The notes under the pieces were generated by a model. The model was not told the DNA's origin and ran no database searches. It saw only the letters and a program-made list of their open reading frames with translations. Below, in pieces: positions 6,996 to 16,668 of a DNA stretch of 54,191 nucleotides. Source of the stretch: Algoriphagus antarcticus (GTDB taxonomy: Bacteria > Bacteroidota > Bacteroidia > Cytophagales > Cyclobacteriaceae); the NCBI RefSeq assembly GCF_002150685.1, contig NZ_MSSW01000072.1, forward strand, positions 1-54,191, in the 5' to 3' direction. The stretch's first letter is position 1. Every line of letters starts with the position of its first letter. Made by a program: the position numbers and the translations under genes.

Positions 6996-9698
6996 TTACC
7001 TTGCATAAAGCGTCAACTGCTTCATAGCCCAAGGTTCATCGCCTTTTTCAGTGCCTTCAATTCTTAGGAATCTTGCATTTTCACCAGATTTCCACTGAAT
7101 AGTATTCATTCCTTTCTCGCCTGATCCACTGGCAACTTCTTTCCAGCTTTTTCCATCTGTAGAAAGTGACACTTTGTATTTTTCAGGAAACTCTTTTTCA
7201 CCAGAGTTAAACTGTATTTCTGATAAGTTTCTTTCTTTCGGAAGCTCTACTTGGAACCACATTCCAGGCGCTTGGGCAGTTTCTGTTTTCCATCCTTTGA
7301 AGCTAAAAGCATACGAAGGATCCTTCGTAGACCCTACGCCCTGCAAAGCCGTACTGCTGGCAGTGATTTTCCAATTATCCTGAATGGTAATCGCTTTAGG
7401 AATTTCAGAGATAAGTTCGTCAAAATCATAGGTACTTTCTTTGCTTGTCGTTTCCTTTCTTAGTTCAGCCACGAATTCAGGACTTACGAAGCTTCCTGAA
7501 TTTCCAAACTCATTACGTATATAAGATACAACCGATGCAATCCACTCATCGTCATTGCTGTCCATTGCTATCATTACTCCTTCGTATTCTTTCCCGTCTA
7601 TAGCCCCTGTCATACCATGCAGAAGTGTTTTTACTGCATATTCCGGATGACCCATCAGTCGTGGAGAACCTGAGAATGCAGGGGCAATCAGCTCGCCTCC
7701 GCCAACGGGAGTGCCCAAACCTTTTTCACCATGACAAGTAGAACAGTAGCTATCAAAAATGCTTTTTCCTTTGGTAAACAAGGCTAATTCCTGTGGAGCA
7801 AACTGGGTAGCTGCAAGTTCTTTCGCTTTTGCCATGCGCTCCAAAAGCTGCGTTCCAACCACTTGAGTTCCCTCTGCTTTGTTTTCTTTTAGCGTGGATT
7901 TAATCAACTCTTCCACTTGGTCAATATGTAGCACATAAGCACTGAGTAAAGCTTGTAGCGCAACATCTTTAGAGGAATCATTGAGCATTTCTCTGTACTC
8001 TTTTGCCAAGCTTTTCTCACCATACTTGTACAAACTTTCGCTTGCTCTCAATGCTTGAATCCGCATCTGAGGACTGGAATCTTTCATCAACTTTCTGACC
8101 ATAGAAAGATTCAGAGAATTCAATCCTTCCAAAGTCCAAAGCGCATGTATTCTAGCCAGTTCATTTTCCGACGTGTTTACCAGCTTTTCCAACTCTTTCA
8201 CCACAGATTTATCCTGATTTAAGATAATGAGTTGCTGAGCCTGATCACGCCACCAGCCATTTGGATTGCTTAGATGACGGACGAGCTCCGCAGAAGTCTC
8301 CTCATACATTCTTGGTTTCTCGGTATTTCTTTCCATTCCCTCATAGGTCAATCTCCAGATTCGGCCATTGCCTGCGATATCATCCATTTGATATTGTTGG
8401 ATTTTGGTACGCAGGTAGCTGCCGTCCTGAGTCCAATTTCCCTGCTGAATAATCCCGCGATACATATCCACGATATACATGGTGCCATCGGGTGCCGTTG
8501 CGATATCCACCGGCCGGAAAAGCGGATCCGTAGATTGGATAAATTCAGACTGGGCTTCTCTATACGGATTTTGGATGTATGAAAGTCCTTCGGATTTTTC
8601 TACGCTGACTTGGCGGACGATTCGACCAACAGGCTCTCCGTAGAAGTATTGATTTTGGAGTTCTTTGGGAAGTCTATCTCCTCGGAAAACATCATTTCCA
8701 GCAGAACCAGTGACATTGTTCAGAGAATTGTCAGGTTTGCTCTCTCGCATTCCAGGTTGGAAGTCAGCTAGCTTTACTAAGCTAAAAGGCTCTCTGAATC
8801 CTTCTTTGAGCTGTTCTTTTACACCAAAATTGCCATAAACTAACGGGAACTGAAAGTTTTGCGGTATGCCACCAGCACCGTCCTGAAACCATGTCTGTCC
8901 ATAATTGTCTTGAGTCACACCCCACTGACCGTACGGGTTTCCGGTTGGTTCTTGGATCACGCCGTCAGGCGTCCAGCGGATTCTTCGGGAATTGTAGGTG
9001 CTGTACATCCAGTTGTCCATGGTCCAAGTCAGGAAACTTGTCTGATGCTCCACGTTGCCAGACCTTCCCAGTCCCGAGGCAAAGAGCTCTTTCTTGTCAG
9101 CTTTCCCGTCATTATCTGTATCAGTGTATTTATAGACATTGTCCTCATTTGATTCCATGGATAAAATGGTGTTTTTTCCAAAGGGAACCACATAACGAGG
9201 AAATACCAGGCTATCCAAAAAAATCACACTCGTTTCATACACGCCATCGTTGTCGGTGTCTTCCCACCTTGAAATCCTGGAAGTAGGCATCAACTCTCCA
9301 TTGGCATCGATGTCCTGCATGTAAGTTCTTAGTTCCAGGACGTACATTCGCCCATTTCCGTCAAACTGGATGGCTGCAGGTTCTCTGATCTGAGGTTCGG
9401 AAAGAATCGGTTCTAGCTTATAGCCTGGCTGCAGGACAAAAGATTTCAATTGCTCATTGGCAGAGACAGGAACCACTGGCGGATGAGGAGTAAGATCTAT
9501 ACCTTTCCAAACAGGAGATTCCATGTCTGCATCTTCGGGAATACTGATGGCAGGGTAGGGCGCTTCCATCCGTTTTGGATCCAAGGAATCTGAAGGTGAT
9601 ACATCAAAGGGAGACTTTTCAGGCGTGCAACTGGAAAAAATAGCCAGTGAAACAGTATAGAAAAGAAGAAGTTTTTGGGAAATACGCATCTGCTGCAT
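6996..9698 (-). CDS. Membrane-bound sugar dehydrogenase-like lipoprotein with HEAT-like repeats, cytochrome c and F5/8-type domains
   Basis: The 900-residue protein has a lipoprotein signal peptide ending in IFSSC. Residues of roughly 80-440 form a beta-propeller like those of PVC-type dehydrogenases (ICEVLRT-like start followed by NGRMYVLELRTYMQDID and PDGTMYIVDMYRGII). Then come HEAT-like helices to about 640, a class I cytochrome c domain with heme motif CSTCH at 652-656 and a plausible distal Met in a later MIAMDSND, and a C-terminal discoidin-like (F5/8 C) module from about 770. The family probably oxidises a sugar or polyol outside the inner membrane and passes electrons to the heme. 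It is a single-gene unit with its own terminator. The substrate cannot be inferred. Confidence 0.88.
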   Translation of the reverse strand: MQQMRISQKLLLFYTVSLAIFSSCTPEKSPFDVSPSDSLDPKRMEAPYPAISIPEDADMESPVWKGIDLTPHPPVVPVSANEQLKSFVLQPGYKLEPILSEPQIREPAAIQFDGNGRMYVLELRTYMQDIDANGELMPTSRISRWEDTDNDGVYETSVIFLDSLVFPRYVVPFGKNTILSMESNEDNVYKYTDTDNDGKADKKELFASGLGRSGNVEHQTSFLTWTMDNWMYSTYNSRRIRWTPDGVIQEPTGNPYGQWGVTQDNYGQTWFQDGAGGIPQNFQFPLVYGNFGVKEQLKEGFREPFSLVKLADFQPGMRESKPDNSLNNVTGSAGNDVFRGDRLPKELQNQYFYGEPVGRIVRQVSVEKSEGLSYIQNPYREAQSEFIQSTDPLFRPVDIATAPDGTMYIVDMYRGIIQQGNWTQDGSYLRTKIQQYQMDDIAGNGRIWRLTYEGMERNTEKPRMYEETSAELVRHLSNPNGWWRDQAQQLIILNQDKSVVKELEKLVNTSENELARIHALWTLEGLNSLNLSMVRKLMKDSSPQMRIQALRASESLYKYGEKSLAKEYREMLNDSSKDVALQALLSAYVLHIDQVEELIKSTLKENKAEGTQVVGTQLLERMAKAKELAATQFAPQELALFTKGKSIFDSYCSTCHGEKGLGTPVGGGELIAPAFSGSPRLMGHPEYAVKTLLHGMTGAIDGKEYEGVMIAMDSNDDEWIASVVSYIRNEFGNSGSFVSPEFVAELRKETTSKESTYDFDELISEIPKAITIQDNWKITASSTALQGVGSTKDPSYAFSFKGWKTETAQAPGMWFQVELPKERNLSEIQFNSGEKEFPEKYKVSLSTDGKSWKEVASGSGEKGMNTIQWKSGENARFLRIEGTEKGDEPWAMKQLTLYAR

Positions 9699-9884
9699 TA
9701 GGAGAAAATTAATAGGTTTATCGAGATTACCTTCTATTTGTAGAAGGATTTACAAATTATAGTATTCTTTGCGGAATGGGGTTACCGAAAAAATAATAGT
9801 GTGGAGATGGTCATGGGAATAGTAGTTTAAGAATGGCGTGATGCATGGAGGTTAAAAATTTAAATGTATTCTGTTTGTGAGAAT

Positions 9885-10060
9885 AGGGAATTCTGCCACC
9901 AGCCAAATTTAATTTCCTAATCACCTCGGCATACTTCGACTAGCTCAGCACAACTGCTCGATGTCCGGAACAAATTATGACTAGTGTGACAGGGAGAAAG
10001 AAAACTCCGGTGACCGAGCTTGCCGAGGTCAATTGGAAGTAATACACCTCCTGGAACGAA
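9885..10060 (+). repeat. Repeat related to family A ends, different core (copy C1)
   Basis: Begins with TTCTGCCACCAGC, close to the family A end, then a core with CACCTCGGCATACTTCGACT and CTCGATGTCCGGA, later answered by the partly inverted CCGGTGACCGAGC and GCCGAGGT. The same core is found at 16264-16512. It is non-coding and lies directly beside a family A copy. 9699-9884 shows nothing else. Confidence 0.7.
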
Positions 10061-10078
10061 AAGAATAATCATAAATCT

Positions 10079-10224
10079 GTATGTAAGCTTTTCTGCCAGT
10101 GAGTGAATTCTCTTTGGTCAATGGGTTGGAAGACCGATGACCGAAGATCGGAGTAAACCAGAATTCAATGTGCCTATGGATTTTCGATTCTATAGATTTT
10201 CTACTGGCAAGATTCCGTATAATC
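10079..10224 (+). repeat. Dispersed repeat family A, full copy
   Basis: Same organisation as 4902-5045: left end TTCTGCCAGTG, two GAATTC sites, right end CTACTGGCAAGATTCCG. The sequence from here to 10449 holds no recognisable gene. Confidence 0.85.
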
Positions 10225-10449
10225 ACATTATAAAAAAGCAGTAAAGCTTTCAGTTCCCAAAGTGCTCTTCAATAATTGGATTGAGAATTTAGGCAACCTG
10301 AAAGTCTTTGTTATTTGGTTTTTTTTAAGAATACAGATTAGGAATTGGATATGAAAAATCCTTCAAAGCATGGAACACGATAGATAGGTAATGGATCCAA
10401 TTTCGAATCTCTGAAATCGTGTAGAAAAAAATTGATCTTAAATTGAGTT

Positions 10450-10483
10450 TAAACCGGAAGCGATATTTTCTTCCGGTTTTTTG
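10450..10483. terminator. Intrinsic terminator downstream of the glycosyltransferase operon
   Basis: AAACCGGAAG pairs with CTTCCGGTTT around CGATATTTT, followed on the plus strand by T's. It lies about 45 bp beyond the stop of the last minus-strand glycosyltransferase gene. The T run favours the plus strand, so its direction is uncertain. Confidence 0.75.
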
Positions 10484-10527
10484 TTTAGTACGACTAACTT
10501 TTTTCCTTTTTGACTTCTAATCAACTA

Positions 10528-11367
10528 TCACTTCTTATCAAAGATTAAAGAATGAATATTATCTCTCAAACGGTAATTGGATAAAAGTGAAAAGTAGGGT
10601 AGAACTCTATTGATTGTCTTGGACCAACTTCTTGGGTTTCTGATTGGACCATCTAAATATTTTTTTAGAAAAACTGCATGTTTTTCGTTAAGCAAATCAA
10701 GGGTCATTTTCTTTGTCTGTTTTGTTACAGATTTACGGCGCGAAATGCTATGGATTCTATAGTAAAAACCAATGCAAGACAACTTTTGAACTTTGCCTCC
10801 ATTTTTCAGCATACTGATCCAAAACTCCCAATCTTCCCAACCCCATTTCAAGCGCTCGTCAAACCCACCTGCAGCGGCCCAATCTTCTTTTCTAAACATG
10901 GCTGAAACGAAGATCATATTATCTTTGGCAAGAGATTCAGGACAAAATGGTCTGAGCTTCCAATGTCCAGTTTTTAATCCGAATTTTTCTGCTTCACAAT
11001 ACACCAACTTGATCTCTCTATCCGATTCCAAAATTCGAATTCCCTCCTCAAGGTATTTTCTACCAATTTTGTCATCTGCATCCAAAGGCAAAATATATTT
11101 CCCTCTCGCTAGGTCAATTGCATGATTTCTTGCTACTGAAGGTCCGGCATTTTCTTGTGAAAACACCTTAATTCTATCTGGATATACTTCGGCTAATTCT
11201 TTGGCTTTTAGGAATGAACCATCACTTGAACCATCATCCATAATAATGATTTCGGATTCTTGGTAGGTAGATTTTAAAACTGAAATCACAGCATCTTCCA
11301 AAAAAGACTCATGATTGAAACAAGGTATAATCACTGACACAAAAGGAATTTGGCTATAGTTTTTCAT
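10528..11367 (-). CDS. GT2 family glycosyltransferase
   Basis: A 279-residue GT-A fold glycosyltransferase. It opens with PFVSVIIPCFNHESFLEDAV. The nucleotide-sugar binding motif IIMDDGSSDGS and the metal-binding DADD (PLDADDK) are present, followed by WGWEDWEFW, typical of the acceptor-side region. It has no membrane segments. It is the last gene of a five-gene minus-strand operon, 27 bp after its upstream neighbour. Such enzymes add one sugar to a glycan carrier on the cytoplasmic side. Donor and acceptor cannot be told. Confidence 0.88.
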   Translation of the reverse strand: MKNYSQIPFVSVIIPCFNHESFLEDAVISVLKSTYQESEIIIMDDGSSDGSFLKAKELAEVYPDRIKVFSQENAGPSVARNHAIDLARGKYILPLDADDKIGRKYLEEGIRILESDREIKLVYCEAEKFGLKTGHWKLRPFCPESLAKDNMIFVSAMFRKEDWAAAGGFDERLKWGWEDWEFWISMLKNGGKVQKLSCIGFYYRIHSISRRKSVTKQTKKMTLDLLNEKHAVFLKKYLDGPIRNPRSWSKTINRVLPYFSLLSNYRLRDNIHSLIFDKK

Positions 11368-11394
11368 GGTAGTTGGTATAGACTTATAGTTGGT

Positions 11395-12327
11395 TTAAAG
11401 ATTCGCCCCTTGATGAATTCGGGCTTTTTTATGGTATTTGATGAATCTCAGGAAATCACCAAGCTGATACATTTTTTTCAAATGACCTACATCCCAAAGC
11501 GGCCCCACTAGCATAGTATGTTCATATAATTTCTCTTCCTGAACCTGATTCAAACTTAAAAGCTGCGCTTTTTCCTTAGGATTAAGTTTCACCTCCTGCA
11601 ACTTGCTTTTGAGCCAATTTCGGAGTGTAAGCTCTCCGTAGTACATGAGTAACTTTTGCTGGCTCATGCTATCTCCATGAACACGGACTTTAGCAGCGGC
11701 AAGGGGATTAGCGAGGTATTGAAAGTGATATCCATTAAGTGCAGCTTTCAGCCAGAAATACCAATCTTCAGAATTCTCTACAGACTCTGGAAATGCTATG
11801 TTTTCCTGAATAATAGACCTTCGAATAAGAGGACTAGAAACAGCAGTGAAATTTCCCTTTACTAAGACCTGAAGAATGTCGAATCCCATTCCATCCAAAA
11901 TAGGATGTTTAGAGCTATTTTGCATGACCAGATCGTGATATAGCTGATCAGGATCGCCATGCTGGAAATACCAAGTCTGGCAGTAAGAAATAGATAAGTC
12001 AGGGTTCTGCTCCATATGAGCAACTTGCAAGGATAACTTATCTTCACTGATCAAATCATCAGCATCCAAAAACTGTATTAAATCTCCGTTGCTAAGTTTT
12101 AATCCTGTGTTTCTCGCATTGGATAGCCCTCTGTTTTTTTGGAACTGGTACTTTATCCGAGCATCCATATTGAGAAACTTCTGGGCTACCATCTTGGTCT
12201 TATCCGTAGAACCATCATCTATAATCCAGACTTCCCAGTCCTGCCAAGTCTGTGCTATGATAGAACCCAAGCACTCAGGAAGGTAGGAAGCGTAGTTATA
12301 GCTAGGTATGATTATAGATACTTTCAT
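11395..12327 (-). CDS. GT2 family glycosyltransferase
   Basis: This 310-residue GT2 enzyme starts MKVSIIIPSYNYASYLPECL. It carries WIIDDGSTDKT for nucleotide binding and IQFLDADDLIS for the metal site, then a SEDWYFWLKA segment matching the catalytic ED-containing helix. The C-terminal third is basic and helical. It follows the upstream glycosyltransferase by only 4 bp, so translation is probably coupled. It is a likely step in assembly of the same surface glycan as its neighbours; the sugar is unknown. Confidence 0.88.
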   Translation of the reverse strand: MKVSIIIPSYNYASYLPECLGSIIAQTWQDWEVWIIDDGSTDKTKMVAQKFLNMDARIKYQFQKNRGLSNARNTGLKLSNGDLIQFLDADDLISEDKLSLQVAHMEQNPDLSISYCQTWYFQHGDPDQLYHDLVMQNSSKHPILDGMGFDILQVLVKGNFTAVSSPLIRRSIIQENIAFPESVENSEDWYFWLKAALNGYHFQYLANPLAAAKVRVHGDSMSQQKLLMYYGELTLRNWLKSKLQEVKLNPKEKAQLLSLNQVQEEKLYEHTMLVGPLWDVGHLKKMYQLGDFLRFIKYHKKARIHQGANL

Positions 12328-12331
12328 TGGC

Positions 12332-13276
12332 CTATTTAAAAATGGTTTTAGTCTTTACGCCCCAGATTTGTCTGATCGCAAACCCCAACCTTCTCTTCGG
12401 TTTCTGCTTGGGAATGTGGAGTAACTCTTCTTGATATTTCCATATCGTATATCCAAATCGGAAATTGAAATAGTTGGCATCCCGGTTTTTGCCCTGTGCA
12501 AATAGATCGTTGGTAAATCCTTTTCCCTGATGCTGGTTTTCATACTCCGCGCAGATTTCCAACCAATCATTTTCCCTCTGAATTCTAGAAATAGTGGTCT
12601 GCAGTTTTGTTTCCTTTCGTTTTGCTCCCAAAATATCTGTCAGGTTTTGCTGATGCTGTCGGTATTTGACCAGACATTGAGTAGTGAAATCTATGCTCCC
12701 ATAATGCGAAGCCACAAAAACAATCCAATGGTCATAAAACCCTTTTTTTGGAAATGGGAAAATATGCTGAAGCAGTTTTCTACGGAAAAGCATACTATGA
12801 CCTGAGACACAGTTGAAAAAGAGAAAGCTTATTGGATTTTTTCCCCTCACAAAATTGAGCCTGGTTCCAATACTCAATTTCATGCTTTGATCATTTTCGT
12901 CTATCAGTTCCGAATCATGATATACTAGAATATGCACATCCAGAATTTCATATAGCTTCTCCACCTTATCCAAGGCCCAAATATCATCTTGATCACAGGG
13001 AGCAATTAGTTCTCCAATGCATGACTGAAAATTGGCCTCAAAGTTCTTTTGGTATCCAAGATTGATACTATTCTGATGCAGTCTTATATGGGGGAATTGA
13101 GCTGTATATTCTTGTATGATTGACACTGTGAGATCACTGGAACAATCGTCAAAGATCGATATCTCAATCTCCGGATAGGATTGATTGACCAAGCTATCCA
13201 ATTGCTTTCGAAGATAATTTTCGCCATTGTAGGTACACATGGCAATGGAGATCAAAGGTAGGTTTGATGTGTTCAT
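12332..13276 (-). CDS. GT2 family glycosyltransferase
   Basis: A 314-residue GT2 enzyme beginning LPLISIAMCTYNGENYLRKQ, with the motifs SIFDDCSSDLT and APCDQDDIW. The DQDDIW variant and the following LVYHDSELID are typical of rhamnosyl- or galactosyl-type GT2 enzymes from O-antigen clusters. Its start overlaps the stop of the ABC transporter gene by 4 bp, a sign of translational coupling. It probably extends an oligosaccharide before export. Confidence 0.88.
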   Translation of the reverse strand: MNTSNLPLISIAMCTYNGENYLRKQLDSLVNQSYPEIEISIFDDCSSDLTVSIIQEYTAQFPHIRLHQNSINLGYQKNFEANFQSCIGELIAPCDQDDIWALDKVEKLYEILDVHILVYHDSELIDENDQSMKLSIGTRLNFVRGKNPISFLFFNCVSGHSMLFRRKLLQHIFPFPKKGFYDHWIVFVASHYGSIDFTTQCLVKYRQHQQNLTDILGAKRKETKLQTTISRIQRENDWLEICAEYENQHQGKGFTNDLFAQGKNRDANYFNFRFGYTIWKYQEELLHIPKQKPKRRLGFAIRQIWGVKTKTIFK

Positions 13277-15090
13277 GCCTGAGAGAATTGCTGTTTGTCT
13301 ATTAGTTTGCTATAAAGCCCTTCTTGCACCAAAAGCTCGAAGTGAGTCCCTTGTTCAATGATTTTCCCCTTATCCAAGACCAGAATCAAATCTGCATTTT
13401 GAATGGTGCTCAAGCGATGGGCAATGACTAGGGTGGTTCGGTTTTGCATCAGTTTATTCAAGGCATCCTGAACCAAAAATTCTGATTCTGTATCCAAAGC
13501 AGAAGTGGCCTCATCCAATAATAGAATGGGAGGATTTTTCAGTACCGCTCGTGCTATACAAAGTCGCTGCTTTTGACCTCCGGAAAGTTTGGTTCCTCTA
13601 TCCCCAATATTAGATTCATAACCTTTTGTCGTTTGTAAAATAAATTCGTGGGCATTGGCAATCTTAGCCGCTTGCATAATTTGCTGCTCACTCGCAGCGG
13701 GATTTCCAAAAGCTATATTATTAGCGATACTATCATGGAAAAGGATTGATTCCTGGTCCACTATTCCGATCATGGAGCGCAAGGAGTCACTTGACACATC
13801 TTTGATATCAATGCCATCAAATAAAATACTTCCTTCTTGTGGATCAATAAATCTAGGAATCAGGTCCATCAAGGTGGATTTGCCTCCTCCAGATGGACCT
13901 ACCAAAGCAACTGTAAACCCTCTTGGGATGACCATCGATACATTCTTAAGGATTTTCTCGTGACCATAGGAAAAACTCACATCATGAAGCGCAATTCCTT
14001 TATCGAGTTTTTTAAGTACGAAAGGGTCCTTTTGATCCTGAACCATGGTTTTCTCATCAATTAATTCCAGTACTCGCTCACCTGCTGCAATTCCAGAATG
14101 AATAGTACTAAATGACTCGGTAATGGCTTTTGCAGGACGCATGATCTGAGAGAAAATGGCGATGTAAGTGATAAAAGCCGAAGCACTAAGCTCGGATTGA
14201 TTACTGATCACCAGCGAACCTCCATACAATACGATGATGATAACCATGACCACACCCAGCAGTTCGGATACAGGAGATCCCAATTGCTGTCTATATGACA
14301 TTTTTCTTCCAAGCTCGGAGAATTTCACATTCTCTTCATGGAATTTGTCTTTGATCCGATTGGTGGCATTAAATGCTTTGATAATTTTGATTCCTGATAA
14401 AGCCTCATCCAGATAACTCACCATCAAACCAAATCTTTCCTGGGCTTCGGTGGCTTGAGCTTTTAACTTTTTAACAATTCTGGAAATCACAAAAGCTGAA
14501 ACTGGAATCACCAATATTGCAAACAAGGTCAGCTTGTAAGAGATGGCAAAAAGTATAAATAAATACGCAATCAACTGGAACGGTTCTTTAAAAAGCACCT
14601 GAAGTGTACTAGTCACAGAATACTGGACTACTTGCACATCAGAGGTGATTTTGGCAATGATATTTCCTTTCCTTTGCTCATTGAAGTAGCCCACATGCAG
14701 ATCCATCACATGATTAAATACTGATTTTCGAAGATTGAGTAGGGTATATATTCTGAGGTTTTCCATGACCCGTTGAGATACATATCGAAAGGTGTTGCTC
14801 AGTAATACAGAAAGAAAAATAAATAGACAAACCCATTTAAGAGCTTCATATGCTCCCCATTGGCTCTGAATCTGATAAACGTAATAGTTGAAGTAATCCA
14901 TGATATCCATCCAGGATTCAGGCTTAATTACTTCAGCGCTTTGCTCTTTAAACAAGGTACTGAGTAAGGGCGCAAGTAAGGCAAGATTCAGCGTGTTGAA
15001 TACCACTGCCAAAATTGTTAATATCACATAGGGAATTGCGTATTTCTGGATGGGCTTCGCAAATGAAAGTAATCGCCAATAGATCTGCAT
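13273..15090 (-). CDS. ABC transporter, fused permease-ATPase (MsbA/lipid or glycan exporter type)
   Basis: The 605-residue half-transporter has an N-terminal six-helix membrane domain (about residues 15-330) and a C-terminal ATPase. Walker A GPSGGGKST lies near residue 398, the signature LSGGQKQR near 501, and Walker B ILLLDEATSALD near 525, with the H-loop in VIAHRLST. All needed residues are present, so a homodimer should be active. The length and layout match MsbA-like exporters of lipids, lipid-linked sugars or peptides. Its place inside an operon of four glycosyltransferases, overlapping one of them by 4 bp, suggests it flips a glycolipid made by them. Confidence 0.9.
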   Translation of the reverse strand: MQIYWRLLSFAKPIQKYAIPYVILTILAVVFNTLNLALLAPLLSTLFKEQSAEVIKPESWMDIMDYFNYYVYQIQSQWGAYEALKWVCLFIFLSVLLSNTFRYVSQRVMENLRIYTLLNLRKSVFNHVMDLHVGYFNEQRKGNIIAKITSDVQVVQYSVTSTLQVLFKEPFQLIAYLFILFAISYKLTLFAILVIPVSAFVISRIVKKLKAQATEAQERFGLMVSYLDEALSGIKIIKAFNATNRIKDKFHEENVKFSELGRKMSYRQQLGSPVSELLGVVMVIIIVLYGGSLVISNQSELSASAFITYIAIFSQIMRPAKAITESFSTIHSGIAAGERVLELIDEKTMVQDQKDPFVLKKLDKGIALHDVSFSYGHEKILKNVSMVIPRGFTVALVGPSGGGKSTLMDLIPRFIDPQEGSILFDGIDIKDVSSDSLRSMIGIVDQESILFHDSIANNIAFGNPAASEQQIMQAAKIANAHEFILQTTKGYESNIGDRGTKLSGGQKQRLCIARAVLKNPPILLLDEATSALDTESEFLVQDALNKLMQNRTTLVIAHRLSTIQNADLILVLDKGKIIEQGTHFELLVQEGLYSKLIDKQQFSQA

Positions 15091-15097
15091 AGTCGAT

Positions 15098-16084
15098 TTA
15101 TAAAATATTTAACTCTTTGTTTTCCAACAGGAAATGAATTTCATTTGTCACATCGGCGATGCTTTTCTTTCCCCTTTTCCTCATCATCAGCTTCCTGATT
15201 TTTCTTCTCGACTTTTGGATTTGACGTTTATGATCCAGAAGTCCAATATAGGATCTCAAAATCCAGAATTGTCCCAAAAGTAATTTTGGAATTACCTCAA
15301 GGAAGAAGAGTTGAAATTGCCAGCGCCTTATGTCTTTGCGATTTAAATGAATAGCATGGAACAGCATTCTGTTTCTGAAATAAATCTCTTTGATTTTAGT
15401 TTTTTGGAAATGGCTTTTAGTGGTATGTGAACCCAAATGGATACAGGTAGCCTGATGCTCATAGTAGCATTTCCAGCCTAGTTTCCACGCTCTCATGCTG
15501 AGATCCAAATCTTCGGTATAGAAGGGTGAGTAGATCTCATCAAATCCTTCCAAGTCCAATAATTTTTCACGGTCTATCAGGCAATTGGCACCAGAGAGGA
15601 ATGTGGTGGGAATTTTAGAGGAAAAGAGACTTTTGGGATGTACTTGCTTATCAGATTTTAACTTTAAACATTTGAATCTTGGCACCTTGGCTGCGACTTC
15701 TATTTTTTCTCCTGATTTATCCAAGATCTGACCCATCACCCCAAATGTATCAACGTCATCAAAATAGGGGATCAACTTTTCCAAATAATCGACTGATAGC
15801 TTCACATCTGAATTCAGCAATAAGACCAACTCATTTTTTGCTGCAAGAATTCCCTGATTACAGGAAAAGGAAAAACCCTTATTTTGTGTATTCTTAATCT
15901 GTATAATTTCCGGGTAATTCTCCTCCAAAAAGAGTATGGAATTGTCTTGAGAAACATCATCCACGACGATTATTTCATAGGCACAATTCGCCTGATTTAA
16001 TGCCATGATGGTGAATGGCAAAAAGCTTTCTAAGAGGTTCTTTCCATTAAAATTGGGAAGAACCACAGAAATGGTTTTGTTCAA
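15098..16084 (-). CDS. GT2 family glycosyltransferase (rhamnosyltransferase-like)
   Basis: This 328-residue enzyme is the first gene of the operon. It opens with ISVVLPNFNGKNLLES, has EIIVVDDVSQDNS for donor binding, LLLNSDVKL as the DXD equivalent, and SGANCLIDREKLLDLEGFDE followed by FYTEDLDLSMRAWKLGWKCYYEH, the hallmark of WbbL-type GT2 enzymes. A hydrophobic, basic C-terminal region (from about residue 265) may attach it to the membrane. The ABC transporter gene follows 7 bp later. It may act early in glycan assembly. The promoter of the operon must lie in 16085-16263, where I could not identify a clear motif. Confidence 0.88.
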   Translation of the reverse strand: MNKTISVVLPNFNGKNLLESFLPFTIMALNQANCAYEIIVVDDVSQDNSILFLEENYPEIIQIKNTQNKGFSFSCNQGILAAKNELVLLLNSDVKLSVDYLEKLIPYFDDVDTFGVMGQILDKSGEKIEVAAKVPRFKCLKLKSDKQVHPKSLFSSKIPTTFLSGANCLIDREKLLDLEGFDEIYSPFYTEDLDLSMRAWKLGWKCYYEHQATCIHLGSHTTKSHFQKTKIKEIYFRNRMLFHAIHLNRKDIRRWQFQLFFLEVIPKLLLGQFWILRSYIGLLDHKRQIQKSRRKIRKLMMRKRGKKSIADVTNEIHFLLENKELNIL

Positions 16085-16263
16085 AATGGCTGTGGTTTAG
16101 TTATTTCTCAAACGTATGGCTTACTTGAAATGCTACAAATTATAGGCGTTTTTATAGCATAGATGTGGAAAAACGAGATAATTCATGCTGATGCATGTGA
16201 AAAAAATAGATTAACTAGCTGAATGCTAGGTGTATAATTCAAAAGAGTTGACAGAGATAATTT

Positions 16264-16512
16264 TTATGCGGAATCGTGCCACTAGCAAAATTAAATTTCA
16301 TTAGCACCTCGGCATACTTCGACTTGGTCAGTAGAACTGCTCGGTGTCCGGAGATAGTGGTTCTTGACGGGGAGGGAAATGGTGCGGCGCAGCGGCACTT
16401 TTTCCCTCCCACTTGACATAATCTTAAACCGGTGGCCGAGCAACTACTAGTTGGCATGCCGATCTAAGCCGAGGCCATGTGCTGTATTACACAACTGTCA
16501 GAAAAGCGTATA
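16264..16512. repeat. Diverged repeat with family A ends and the C1-type core
   Basis: Left end TTATGCGGAATCGTGCCACTAG and right end CTGTCAGAAAAGCGTATAAT, written here in parts, are mutated forms of the family A ends. The core shares CACCTCGGCATACTTCGACT and TCGGTGTCCGGAG with 9885-10060 and contains the inverted pair GGGAGGGAAA / TTTCCCTCCC around 16371-16410. Non-coding. It fills most of the gap between the glycosyltransferase operon and the DinB-like gene. Confidence 0.7.
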
Positions 16513-16668
16513 ATTAAATAGAGATTTTCACACAATTTAATCGTGATGCCTTAAAAAGAAATTTAGATCACTTTTTATAGCGTATAAAATATATCGATTG
16601 AGATAAAGGATGGAATGGTCAAAAGTTTTGTCGACAAAACCTCGATAAAGTTTGAGTGGTAAATTTTT

